From: Mytilus edulis
Taxonomy: Eukaryota > Mollusca > Bivalvia > Mytilida > Mytilidae
Length of the DNA stretch: 64,000 bases
NCBI RefSeq assembly: GCF_963676685.1
Contig: NC_092346.1
Location: 25,681,133 to 25,745,132, forward strand
Direction of reading: 5' to 3'
Shown: one piece after another, positions 1 to 12,265 of the stretch
How the letters are laid out: each line of letters opens with the position of its first letter
How positions within the stretch are numbered: position 1 is the stretch's first letter
Notes under the pieces: model-generated
Told to the model about the DNA's origin: nothing
The model's database searches: none
Seen by the model: the letters and a program-made list of their open reading frames with translations, nothing else
Position numbers and translations under genes: made by a program

Positions 1-659
1 TGTAATTATCTATAACTATTTCGTATAACAAATATCCTTCATCAGTATTATTATGACTCGAGGATTGTGATGTTAAATGAATCATATCAATCTACTTTGA
101 TTAAACTATAAAAATCTTGAAATTTATACAATAAAATAACTTAGACGCTTGTACATTTTTTTAAACATGACTACAGATGCTTATATATCCCTTTTTGGTT
201 TTTAAGAATTGACTTCAGTTTAACCGCCTATAAAGTTGTTGTCGCTAAGTTAGCATATATATTGTTTGAAAAACGCAAACAATTACATTGGTCTAAAAAA
301 TAAAAATGGAAATATTTGTACAAATGAAAATAGAAGTTTTATAAATGTTTTTTTTTTCAGTTTTAAATTCAGATTATTTACGATTAATCTAAAGTCTCTT
401 GTGCATATAATTTTTTTTACAAGTAAACTTTCGAATCTTGACTGTAAATGAACACCAGTACACAGACCTATTTTTTTTAAAAAGGTTACTCGTCATTGCA
501 CCGATGTTTTTTTTAATTTTAATTGGTATGTTAATTTTCGAAAATTTTAAAAGCTTGAGAAATCATTGCAATTTAAATGCTATTTTTAATAAACATACGA
601 AAAATTAAATCATAGATGATCAATTTTAACTGGTAGATGAATAGGTTTAGATAGAGAAA

Positions 660-900
660 GAAGGTATTGTAATTTATGCAAAATGTTGAGCAGGATCTGC
701 TTATCCTTCCGGAGCATCTGAGGTCACCCCCAGTTTTTGGTGGGGTTGGTGTTGCTTAGTCTTTAGTTTTCTATATTGTGTCTTCTATACTATAATTTGT
801 CTGTTTTCCTCTTTGAGTGGCCATGGCGTTGTCAGTTTACTTTCGATCTATGAGTTTGGATATCCATCTGGTATCTTTCTCCCCTCTTTCATGTCAATGT
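660..900 (+). repeat. Dispersed repeat matching the 3' tail of PLE1
   Basis: The block beginning gagcaggatctgcttatcc and running to the cccctctttcatg stretch is the reverse complement of 36660-36850, which directly follows the Penelope-like ORF remnants of PLE1. A third partial copy lies at 56430-56565. It is best read as a 5'-truncated Penelope-like insertion that kept only its 3' tail. Confidence 0.7.
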
Positions 901-1614
901 CAAGAATAAGTTGACAAATTTCACATTCTTTTGAATTGTAGATCCCTAGACGATTCGAGAACTGTTTTGGATAATTATTATTGTAGCAGAGTAAATGTTA
1001 TCAAGCTTAGTAAAGTATTACAAACGTTACAACACATATATAGGATTAAGTTAAAATATATTTAAAACTATAAAGGTTGTAAATCCTAGCAGTTCTTCCT
1101 GGTTAGCCTTTGTCTATTTTTTTTTTTTTATTATTATAATCACTATTTATTGTAACATTCTTTTATTGTCATGTGCACACTTAATTTTGTATCTTATATA
1201 TCATCGTTTCATTCTTTGCATGTACCAATGTGTAATATATATGCCTACAGTGGTTTTAAAGAATAAAACTGTACGTCTTGTCTTGGCTTGTCTTGGCGTT
1301 GCTGAGTATTTATTTGATTACATTAATTTTCATGTAGTTACAGTTATTTTTTTCCAACTTGATTGATTAACATAATAATTAGTTTTACTTAAATTAAGGT
1401 GATTGAAAAGGTGTCATATTTCCAGTTCAAACAAATATAAATTATTTTGAAAGCCGGTTATGAAAAAATAATATGAAAGAAAAGACAAATAATAGATCAA
1501 TAAAGGTTAGATTTTGCTTATTAATTGTTACCATTTATATCTTAATTGTTATCGTAATAATTTTTATTGCTAAAAATGTTCAAAATGATTTTTTGTTACC
1601 ATTCTTAATCATCC

Positions 1615-1890
1615 ATCCCCCACCTTTTTCGTGGGAAAACTTTGGTTGATTATATAGGGAATCACTGAAGCAAGACTGGAGCCCCTTTTTATGTCAGTCA
1701 GTGCCCTCCCCCCTTTTTCGTGGGAAAACTTTGGTTGATTATATAGGGAATCACTTAAGCAAGACTGGAGCCCCTTTTTATATCAGTCAGTGCCCTCCCC
1801 CCCCCCCCCTTTTCGTGGGAAAACTTTGGTTGATTATATAGGAAATCACTGAAGCATGACTGATGACTGGAGTCAGTTAGTGCCCCCCTT
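1615..1890 (+). repeat. Tandem repeat, three ~90-bp units
   Basis: The phrase cgtgggaaaactttggttga recurs at about 1630, 1719 and 1814, separated by C-rich and T-rich spacers of varying length. The units carry the same tail (sequence around tcagtcagtgccc). The third copy is more diverged. No coding potential. Confidence 0.85.
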
Positions 1891-2149
1891 ATGAAAACTT
1901 CTGGGTCCGCCACTGATAATTATTTTTTATTAATTTCAGATTTAGTAAAGTAACTGATAATATGTGAAAGGCCGAGTTAGATATAGTCCGAGTTTCGTAT
2001 GGGCCGTGGAACCGGTTATTATCTAGTCGTTAAAGCGTTTATCACAACCAAATTTTATCTTTGACTTTGGAAGAAAATTGTAACCCGAGTAAAAAATTTG
2101 CGTGCACAAACTCGATAGTCTATTTTTCATAGCAAAATCAATTATCAAG

Positions 2150-5100
2150 ATGGGGTGGTGTTCAGAAGATTTGTTTCCTACAAAATTCAGTTTGATCATA
2201 TTTATTTCGTATATGGCACTGTTTATAAATCAAGGTAAGTGATGACATGACAAGACAGCCATATCCATGAGAACATAAACAAAAACTTTCGTTAGGGTCT
2301 AGATGTCTACATCTACATCTACATGGGTAATCCGCAATGAGTCGGTTGACTCATCACACGAATGTATTAAAATTAAAGTTGTGTCATCCAAAATGTGCTC
2401 TTTTAAAATCATACGTACAGGTGCCAGTGCAGACAAAAACGTGTGTGCTGATTTACGGACATCTGTGTGCTATGAGGTTGGTTTTGAATGCCTCATAGTC
2501 ATCAATGTCCAATAAGCTAGGCGGTAGTTCATTCCAGTTTGTGATGGTTCTAACGAAGAAGCTATGTTTTCTTTGTTCAGAACTTGATCCTAATCTGACA
2601 AATCGTTGTTGATGGAACTGACGTGTCATTCTTGCTGGTGTCATCAAGTATTCTGGCACTGTGCCCTGTGGTACACCAGATTTTACATTTACAGATGATG
2701 ATTCATCGCCGTCTACTAGTACTTTCTGCTGTCTAGTTGTTAACCAAGACTTCAGCCATCCGTGGATGTCTCCTCTGACTCCATAGTGGTCTAGTTTATG
2801 GAGGAGTCTGATGTGGGGTATGGTGTCAAAGGCTTTACTGAAGTCAAGTATCAATAAGTCAGTTTGTTGTTTGGAATCTAAATACCTGCTTATTTCTTCA
2901 ACTGTAATAATAAGCTGTGTTTCACATGATCTCTTTTGCCGAAATCCATGTTGGAAGTCTGCAAGGATCTTATAACATTCTAAGTGTTCCATGATGTGTT
3001 TAAAGATTATGTGCTCCATTACTTTACACGGTACTGATGTAAGCGATACCGGTCTATAATTTACTGGTTTTGATCTATCTCCTTTCTTGAAAAGTGCTGT
3101 TATGTTTGTAGCATAATGATAAAGGTAATAAGAGACAGGTTTAAACTGTAATATAGCCTGTATATTTATACCTGTTGAAATACGTGTACTGATTTATGCA
3201 AAATTAAAACAACAGTAAGATGATTTTGAATTTTATTACTGAGCCAAGGCCACAGTTTGTTTATATTTTGTAAAAAATATGACTTTTAATACAATACAAA
3301 TCACTTATTGCAAATCTTTGTACAGATACTGAAACTCTAACTAATTGATCTGAGGCGAGTTTCCCTAGAGAACTCATAATTTTTGTTTTCTATCAGTATC
3401 AGAAAGTATCACAATTTGAATAAGCAGTTGACAAATTTCATTAAGTTCACAAACAGGATAAAGTAAAAATGTTCGACCTGGTTAAGTTTCTTTTTCGATG
3501 ATCAGGCCACGATTAAAAATATTTGGGTTTGCCCAAACCCTACCCAAAGGTTGAGACAGTGGGTAGGTACAATGTAGGTAGGCATTTTCTGTTTTTTTTC
3601 AAAAAGAGAAATTGAAGTATCAGGTGTTTATTAGTCTTCTTGCCTATCTGATTAAAAAAAACTTCTTCAAATCAGGAAAATAAAAGAATTTGAGTAGGCT
3701 TTTTTTTTTCTGGGTAGGTAGTGTTTGGACAAACAAACCTATTTTTTTTATGGCCTCATAGATATGTTATAAGGGGACGAAGTGCCCTATAACAGTAAAA
3801 AAAAAAAAAAAAATTCTAATGTATTTATATTATGAACTAAAAAATCATTAACTTTTTTTTCTAACATTTTTTAGTTTCCCGCTTTAGCACAGTAATAATC
3901 TCTTTTGTTCTTCCAGTCTCGTTTGTCATGAAATTTTGAGTATAATACATTTATCAGTCTAGTAATTAATTTAGTAATACCTGTACAATGTATATAGGAA
4001 TGTGCACAATAACTTTCATTTCGATTATTCTTTGATATGAAAAAAAAACGTTACCTGATGATAGCGTGTCTTTATTTACATTGAAAACGACAATATGACT
4101 AATATTAAACGTTACAGTCATGACAGTATTTCTGTTTCTTTTTAAACATTAAAATATGTTAGAATTAAATAAAGGTAATTGATACGGACTTCGTCCCCTT
4201 TCACAGGTCACTCCCGCCTCATACATGTATATTGTATTACGAATATATGATTTCCCACATGTTCAACATGGCATACATGTACATTTGTTTTATTTAAGTA
4301 ATCTTTTATTATCATCATGATCATGAATATATTCATATTTCATGATCATATATAAAATAACACATGTACAGCTACACTTGAAAAACAATTTGGATTTCTA
4401 ATTAAGTCCAGAACAATTTTTTGATTTGCTAGCCCTTAGAAACTGAATCCTTTTTAACATATTTAAACCCTATTTAACTCTGTTCTGGAAAATATCACCA
4501 ATGTCACCTCAAACCTACAACATCATTCTATATAGGTACCAATATATTTGACGCAGGTTCAAGGCGGTGTATTTTGTAAAAACGAAATTCTTCAATAGAG
4601 TTAATAGGGCTAGCTTGAGGGTGACCAAATCAGAAAATGACCCTTGACTTGTAATTATCAACACTAACATTTTGGATTCTAATTAAGGATAATGATCATG
4701 AAGGTAAATTGTTATTGGTTATTATTATTATAGTGTGGTAAATGTATGTGTTCAATCATTCATTCATATATGTCCTGGTAATATATATTTTAATACTGGA
4801 AGAGTAATGGATTTTAAATTTTGATGGAAAAGGTCTTAAAAGTCATTGAAGAATTATAAACATTGTAATATAGTTTTAAGTCCATTGTAAGTGTTGGAAA
4901 ATAATTTGATATGATTGTGAAGAGACTTCACATGTCACTTAGTGACTTACATGTAAATGGGTTGTTTTAACAACAATCATGACAATGAAAGAATTATTGT
5001 TTCTAAGACAGTACATTGTACTTCACAATCATTTTTACTGATAGAAAATCGATTGTGAAAAGGGCACTTTTATCCATGTTATTTCAAAAATGGTACAAGA

Positions 5101-8100
5101 TTAGTTTGGATTTTCTATATGTAATGTTTAAAGGACAGGAAGGCATTGCTCATAACATCTGAGGTGCATGGCCCTTCCAAGTTCTACTCACACTTACATA
5201 CAATGTATATCACCAAAATTGTATAATCATGATAATGGTGAACTTAAAACTTGTAGTGTTGAGCTTATTACATGTATCACATAATCATATTCATGATATT
5301 ATTAACTCTTTTTATTCATTGAAAAAAGGATGTTGATCTGTTCCTTCATATTTGAAATACAGTACAACCTGTGACAACCTTTGATAAATACTCACCATGT
5401 GCTATAAAACATGGCCTTGTCCTATGTGTCATCAGGCACAGCAATTGCATGGATGAAGTACAATTGTAATAATACAGCAGTAAACTAAGCACAACAACAA
5501 ATGATGACCATGGAGTTCATAAAGCATACATTTGTAGGTCATAACCATGGGCTGGTGGTCAATCTAGACATATAGAAACTTGTAAGATTGAGGACATTTT
5601 TTTAATTTATAAAATAGTCCAATTATCTTTTTAGCTATATATTTAACCAGCTGTTTTATTGAATTCAAATTTTGATTTTGTTTCTGTCATTATCATAGAA
5701 TTTTAATTTTGCAAATAATTATATTTGATCTGATGAGACACACAATATAATATGCATGTTCATATTCATTGGTGTATAACACAGAAAGCATTTTATATAA
5801 TCTTTATGTTTTGTAAAAACTGCATTTTTGTACATACTGACAATAATGCCTAAATCTTTGCTTTCTTTCAGGTATTTTGGTAACAGCATCTAAAAGTAAA
5901 GACAACACATACAATTACAATACCGTTACAGCTGTGTTATTGACAGAATGTGTCAAGCTTGTGGCAGCTGCTTGTATATTTTTAAAAGAGTGAGTTATTA
6001 TATTATTTGTCTAGCTCATTTTATCATTCATTTTGTCATATTCTTATATATGTTTTATTTTTCCTGGTCACAAATTGAAATTTCTTTGGAGAACACCAAC
6101 TTAGATATATTTATATATAAAATCTATTTTTACAGTCATATCATTCTCAGCATCTTATTTGTAAATACAATGTATAATGTTTCTCATACAAAATTGATAT
6201 TTGACTTTTTTATTAGCATTAGTTTTATTATGGAGGTGATAATACTGTGAAATCTGTACACAGTACACACATAAACTATTTTGTTTTTTACTTACATTTG
6301 TATTTAATTTTTATAACTGGTTTATGATTAGATGATTAAAAACTATATTTTTTTTCAATATTTCAAAATGAGTTCAAAGCAATTTTTAATATGACAAAGG
6401 CAAATTTGAGTTCTACATTTAATCTGCTAAAAGATTAATACATTCAATTTGATAGTAACAATGTATATTCTTATAAAAAAAAGGGAAATTTACATGTATG
6501 TAGCTTAATTATCTAAATTAGTCTCTTGTGGAGAGTAGTCTCATTGACAATCATACCACATCATCTAATTTATATAACACTGAAAATCTGGATAAAAATC
6601 CCCATTTATAAATATAAGGCACAAACTCCAGCAGAAAATTATCAAATCGCTGGAACATTTTATATTTTAAGTTGATTTTCAACACAAGAACTTTCTTACT
6701 AATTAATACAGTTGACAGGTTTCTTTCTTCTGTTAATCTGACCAATTTAAGCACTTACTGACCTCTCACAAATCCTGCAGATTTAAGTTATTTTTTATGA
6801 TGAGACTTCATGACAACTGTACATGTGAGGGGTGTTGTTTTTTTTATTATTTTGCCTTTTTTCAATTAAAGGTATTCCACCAGTAGCTATATCTTCTTTA
6901 ACTAGCCTCATTATACTGTAGATGGGAGCACTTTTTGAACCTGTATATCAAATGATGCGCAAATTTATATATTATAAGGTCAAAATTCATTTGTAACATG
7001 CACATGTACATTTGTACTAGTTCAAGTAGATATATTTCTATTTTCATTTATAGATAAACGAAGATGTAGTATAAGTTCTAATGAGACAACTCTCCATCAA
7101 AGTCACAATTTGTAAAAGTAAACCATTATAATTCAAAGTACCGTCTTCAACACAGAGCCTTGGCTCACACTGAACAGCAAGCTTTAAAGTGCCTAAAAAA
7201 TACTAGTGTAAAACCATTAAAACGGGAAAACCAAAAAAATGAGTAACACTTATAAACCACATCAACAAACTACAACCAGTGAACATCATTTATTTAGTTT
7301 TATGTTTATTTTTCATCGCCATTCATTAGTATTTTCTTTCAATTTTCAGTAATACAGTCAGTTCTCTGCTGTCAGATATTTCCAAGCATAAAGATGGTAA
7401 GTATAAATTATAACCTGCCCTTTTCCATATTGGCCCTGGTATCATCCTGAGACTCCCATATAGGCCATTGAGGCTTTAGCTGAGGGCGGATATGGGTCGA
7501 GGGATGATACCAGGGCCAAAATGGAAAAGACATGTTATAATCTATTTATCACATATTTAAAGTCATAAGAAACCTCAAATTAAAAAAAAATATGCATATG
7601 TTTTTTATAACTAAATGGATAGTTTTCATTAAACAACTTTATGTACATATACTTTTTTCTGAGGAAAATTCTTTAATTTGTCCACATTTAGAAGAAGTGT
7701 ACTTATTTTTAATTGCTTGCTGCCAGCAAGCAATTCAATGACATATTTTCCGTATGCATAGTGACCCGAGCGTAACCCTCCTCGTAAAAATCCGGTGACC
7801 ACAATACGCATGGATCTGTCATTGAAATAAACAAATATCTGATTATACATGTTAAACACGTGCTCAATACCCATGCTTTTTGTGATTTGTTTACTATAAG
7901 GTGACAATCGGTAAAACTCGGCTTCAAATCACGGCATTTAATGAGCAGCCATATTTTTTAAATCATAACAAACAGAGAGAAAAAAATTAGCGATTATATG
8001 ATATATTTGCGAAAATAATGATAAAATCGTGCACATAGGACTAAGTTTATGATGTATACATGCATTGGTTCAAGAATTGGACAAACATTATTTTTCACCA

Positions 8101-10928
8101 CTCACTCACTCGTTTCATATGACTTTAAGTTCTGCAGAATAGAGACAAAAAGTTCAATTATTACAATTTAATGAAACATAACAGGTAAAATTTAAAATTT
8201 TGTATCACAAAAGTGTTATCAATTGTCGTTAAGGACGCAATGACGTCACGTCATTTGGAATCAGGGCACAATAACCAATAACCTCTTTTTTGCCCCAGGC
8301 ATTTTTGAGGTTATTGCATATGCAAAACCCAACGTATTTGTAACAAATATGTGGTAAGGAATTCTTATCTACTGTTTGTATATCGTCTACAACACAAAAT
8401 GTATATAATTATAGGTACATGTAGGGCAATATGCAGTACATTACATATACAGTGTTATAGATATAAGAAGATGTGGTATGAGTGCCAATGAGACAATTCT
8501 CCTTCTAAGTCACAATTTATAAAAGTAAACCATTATAGGTTAAGGTATGGTCTTCAGCAAGTAGCCTAGGCTCACACCGAACAGCAAGATATAAAGGACC
8601 CCAAAAATTACTAGTGTAAAACCATTCAAATGGGAAAACCAACGGTCTCATCTATTTAAAAAACAAGAAACACTTATGAACCAGATAAACAGACGACAAC
8701 CACTGACTTAGGATAGGTACAGTGTATGCATGAAAGTCTAAACAAATAACAAAAACCTGAAAAACAGCTGACTCTATAACAGAAAGTTTGTAAAAACTCA
8801 AATAAAATTTTCAGAAACAACACACTAAGTGAACAGATTTCAGTTCTTTAACAACCATGTTTGTGGAGTAAAATTGAAACATTTAATAATAATTGAGGAA
8901 AATTATGAAAATGGACTCATTAGTTTGGTACAACAGGTTTATCATTTACAGCCATGCAGGATTTTCAATTATTACCTTCATTTAGTGACTGAATTTGGGA
9001 GAGTTGCATGCTATCTTTGTGAAATAAAACCCTTCTTGATACATCTTTTTGAGATTAGTAGTAGATAACCTGTTGGCAGACTTTTAAGTCTTGTCCATAT
9101 TCAACATACATGTATCAATATTTCCAAACATTTGCTTGACATGTATTTCATACTATCATGACTATTCTTAGCCTCTGCTAAACTTATAAACTTGATTATT
9201 TCTCATCATGGTGAATATGCATGAAGTTTTAGCCATTGGAACTTTAAAAAATCTTTTGGCGTGTCACATCATTATTTATTACTATTTATTTTATTAGGGG
9301 ATACAATAAGCACGATGTGCCCAAGTCAGTATTTAAGAAGAAATTGCTTCTAAAAGCTTGCAAAGCATTTTATAAATTTTAGGTTTAACTGTGTGAAGAA
9401 ATTAACACAATACATGCGTTTAAATTATTTTAATCTTAAGAGAAGCATTTTCTTCCTTTTAATAATTAACGCATATGTACAAAAAAGTGACTCACAGTTT
9501 ATATCAACTGTGTATTATTATTTTTTTTCAGTGTTACTGTATTACATGGTACCATCAGCATTATATTGTTTATACAATAACCTGGCTTTCGTAAACCTGG
9601 CATCATATGATCCAACTACATACTTCCTATTATTACAGTTCAGAGTTGTATTGACTGGTGTGATATTCCAGGTGAGTTCTTGTTTTTTAACAGGAAGAAA
9701 AACTACAAATACAGTTCACTCAAGATAAATATGTAGAAATATGAAGATGTGATATATTTAATAATGAGACCAAATTATGTGGAATAAGGAAACTATAGGT
9801 TAATCTACCACCTTAAAAAAAATAGCAAAACCTATATCACACAGCAAGCTTAAAAATGCTCCAAAATGACAAATGAAAAAATATTTTAAAATAGAAAGTA
9901 ATGGCTTAATTTATGAAAAGAAACCAATTAACAAATATGGCATTCAGCAACTAACAACAGCCACTGAAATACAGGCTCCTTTAGATGCTAATTTCAAAAG
10001 TTAAAAATCTCTTTATACAACATATATTTCTTGGAATTGTTAGGCAACTAAGGTCCAAATCGTTCTGTCAAAGTTGACCTGGAATGGATTGGGCTATTTT
10101 AAGGTCCCTTATCGTTGTATACCTCCGAAAAATCCGAAAAGAGCTTCAGACAAACCAAACTTTGAACTGTTACTTTCATCATTTAACAAAAATTCCAAGT
10201 ATTTCAAAATATTATGAGTAAAAACATGACTGGTAAATCCATGGTGGTTACTGATATTATAATTTTCCATATCTAGTAACATTTTAAATTGTTCTTTTCA
10301 GATTGTTTTCAATAAGAAATTGACAACACTTCAGTGGGTATCATTAGGATGCCTTACATTTGGATGTATCTTGAAAGAGTATGGTAAAATGTCAGAAAAA
10401 ACAAGTGCCACATCATCAGATTTCATGTCCTACCTTGATCCTCACCTGTTTCTGATCATTGTCCAGGTGTTTAGCTCATGTTTTGCAGGTGTGTACAATG
10501 AGTACCTGTTGAAAGACAAAGGTGTCGACGTCCATATAATGGTACAGAATGTATTCATGTATTTAGATTCTATCTTATGTAACGTCATAGCTCTGGGATT
10601 TAAAGGAGATTTGGCCAATGCCTTCACATTTACGAGTCTCAGCGCTATGGCCCAACCAAGCGTGATATGTATAGTTCTGAACAATGCCGCTATTGGCATT
10701 GTCACTAGTTTATTCCTGCGATCGCTGAATTCCATTTTGAAGACATTTGCCAGTGCTTTAGAACTGATGTTTACTGCAGTTTTGTGCTGGATGATTTTTG
10801 GTATATCTATAGACATGTACACAGTAGTGGCACTTGGAATTGTAACTGCAGCCACTTTCCTGTATTCTCACAAACCTGTTGTCAACCTGGCCAAGACAGA
10901 TGAACACAAAACAAAAGAAGATGTCTAA
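2150..10928 (+). CDS. senju: senju-like UDP-galactose / nucleotide-sugar transporter (SLC35A family), 5 exons
   Basis: Exons read by splice signals and phase: 2150-2234, 5872-5989, 7350-7396, 9532-9671 and 10302-10928, every intron GT..AG. The exons join in frame to 338 residues ending in TAA. The protein is hydrophobic with about ten predicted membrane segments, starting near residues 13-29 and 46-66. Recognisable blocks are FPTK at residues 9-12, LLTEC at 51-55, CLYNNLAFVNLA followed by DPTTY in exon 4, and AGVYNEYLLKDKG and QNVFMYLDSI in exon 5. I know this pattern from Drosophila senju, a Golgi nucleotide-sugar transporter that imports UDP-galactose. Residues 131-338 lie in one large last exon. 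Start: the first ATG before a good donor (GTAAGT), which puts FPTK near the N-terminus as in the family. The C-terminal tail is lysine-rich (TDEHKTKEDV). No defect is visible. Transport function and substrate are inferred from the family. Confidence 0.9.
2453..3120 (-). pseudogene. Non-LTR (jockey/CR1-like) reverse transcriptase fragment with internal deletion
   Basis: Lies antisense in intron 1 of the transporter. Reading leftwards it shows the finger region NYRPVSL just upstream of the ATG at 3019, then motif A (LLILDFSKAFDTIPH) and motif B (SGVPQGTV). Immediately after SGVPQGTV the frame continues into the C-terminal block (FFVRTITNWNELPPSLL) that normally lies more than 100 residues further on. 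The catalytic YADD-type motif C is therefore missing and the frame stays open across the join. The open frame extends upstream to about 3120 with no endonuclease seen, so the copy is also 5'-truncated. Assignment to the jockey/CR1 group rests on the motif spelling; the exact clade is uncertain. Confidence 0.85.
3120..5871. other. Rest of transporter intron 1
   Basis: No exon seen apart from the start of exon 2 at 5872. It contains a poly-A run near 3797-3813. A pair of inverted 11-bp blocks (ggggacgaagt near 3773 and its complement near 4187) could be the ends of a small insertion, but I cannot define it. Confidence 0.5.
6523..6566 (-). repeat. Fragment of dispersed mussel repeat T
   Basis: Short inverted fragment of the family whose consensus reads gatgtggtatgattgccaat. 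The best copy is at 51835-52140. Confidence 0.6.
7060..7285 (+). repeat. Dispersed repeat T copy
   Basis: Diverged copy of the gatgtggtatga...gagacaactctcca family in intron 2 of the transporter. It shares the internal phrases aaccattata, ccttggctcacac and aacagcaagc with the copies at 8458, 9735, 18735 (inverted) and 62276. Confidence 0.75.
7405..7545. repeat. Hairpin-forming palindromic MITE-like repeat
   Basis: Two ~40-base arms face each other: ggccctggtatcatcc near 7431 and ggatgataccagggcc near 7503. The outer sequences ttataacctg and catgttataa also pair. The loop is about 60 bases. It lies in intron 3 of the transporter, just inside the donor of exon 3, and could give a stable hairpin in the pre-mRNA. 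Confidence 0.8.
8458..8760 (+). repeat. Dispersed repeat T copy
   Basis: Starts aagatgtggtatgagtgcc and continues through the family blocks aaccattata, ggctcacacc and aacagcaaga, up to the aacagacgacaaccactga phrase. In intron 3 of the transporter. Confidence 0.8.
9735..9990 (+). repeat. Dispersed repeat T copy (diverged)
   Basis: Begins just after exon 4 of the transporter with atatgaagatgtgatatat. The blocks cacacagcaagc and aacaacagccactga identify the family. Confidence 0.65.
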
Positions 10929-11932
10929 ATAAATCTGTCTACATTTTAGAAAGACTGATACCTTTAAAACCAATGAAACAAAACCAAAACCTTGCAATTT
11001 GCCAAAATGACAACATGATTGTCTTTTCAGATGAGGGCTTTAACTTTTTTTTGTCATGTTGTTAAAAATATATATACAATTAAGTTTTAATTATGCCCCA
11101 AATTCTTTTGCTATTGATATGGTTATTTGAAACCATGATTTGAACAACCTACATTAGTTAAAGTCTTGATCATATTTAAAATTGATAAATGCAATATTCT
11201 TATTGCAAAAATTATGATTTACTGACTGGTTTTGAGTTTGAACATATGTTAAAATGGGCTTAAAGTCATATATTATGATTTTTTTCCATTCAGTTCTTAA
11301 TTTCTTTAATAGATATAGTAACTAATCATAAAAGGACTTTTCAGTGCAATGTTTTCTGGGAATATTGCATTGTGAAAAATTGTTATAATAGACAATTCAA
11401 TTAGTACAATCAAACTAGTGTTTCTCCTTATACTTAAACATTGGTTGACTCTTGAGAAACATTTAACATTGGATAGCTGTACGTTTTAAATTTATGTCAA
11501 ATTCCTTTGTTCATTTAATGTTTGTTACAAATGTGTTTGTGTGGCTTATACTAAGTCAAATATAGTGCATAGATTTTAAAGTTATAATTATTAAATTGAA
11601 AAATTTCTGACATAGGGAAAAAGTTGCACCAACTGCAGTATGGTTTGTCTTAAATTATAGACAGTAAAGTATATATTTAAATACCACTAACATCAATGTC
11701 ATCTGCATTGAAGTTTATATAATAAACTAAGCTTACTAATTCATGAAACATTAGCAGTTTAGCTTGTAGATTTGTGGGTTTTCAGGGTTGATTCATGATA
11801 AATATATACACACAAAGTTTTTATTTATAGTCTGCATATTATATCTTTATTTAAGGATCATTATATTTATATTTATGCAAATGTTCTATGCAAATTTTTC
11901 TATTGCTAATTTATAATTTTTGTATTGTTTGA

Positions 11933-11938
11933 AATAAA
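11933..11938 (+). terminator. Candidate polyadenylation signal of the transporter
   Basis: AATAAA about 1.0 kb after the stop codon, followed by a T/G-rich stretch (ttgtatgttttctttgtt), the usual downstream element. Other hexamers further on are possible alternatives. Confidence 0.4.
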
Positions 11939-12079
11939 TATTGTATGTTTTCTTTGTTAAGAATGTCAGTCAGAGGTAATTCTTATCCAAGTGTTTTTTA
12001 TTTACTTGAATATGTGAATAATTTTGGAGTTGGAATTATGTCCCTTGGACATATAGATTTTTTTTAACTAATATATAAA

Positions 12080-12265
12080 TACAGTGTAACCTACCTAATC
12101 CGACACCTGAGTATTCCGACATCCTGCTTTAACCAACACATTTTCATGGTCCCAAAGAATGCCTATCATGGCGGGAGAAAACCTGAATATTCCAACACCC
12201 TGCTTAATCTGACATTTTTTCTGGTCCCCCAGTGTGTCGGGTAACACAGGTTTAATACACTGTAC
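12080..12265 (+). mobile_element. pogo/Tigger-like MITE, copy 1
   Basis: Flanked by TA. It begins acagtgtaacct and ends with the imperfect inverted end aggtttaatacactgt. Inside are repeated phrases of the aatccgacacctgagtattc type in opposing orientations. It is too short to code. A second copy in the other orientation lies at 21756-21937. The CAGT-type ends and TA flank suggest the pogo/Tigger group. Confidence 0.75.

Larger units (their letters stand above)
1..2149. other. Upstream non-coding DNA of the transporter
   Basis: AT-rich with no convincing exon. It holds a Penelope-tail repeat at 660-900 and a roughly 90-bp triple tandem repeat at 1615-1890, both listed separately. The small ORFs near 266 and 1166 have no domain-like composition. 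Confidence 0.6.

Noticed and set aside
5948-6250. 100-codon ORF beginning in transporter exon 2
   Set aside because: Runs past the donor into the intron in another frame; the spliced reading gives the conserved protein.
10442-10855. 137-codon ORF antisense to the last transporter exon
   Set aside because: Shadow of a real exon; composition explained by the sense codons.
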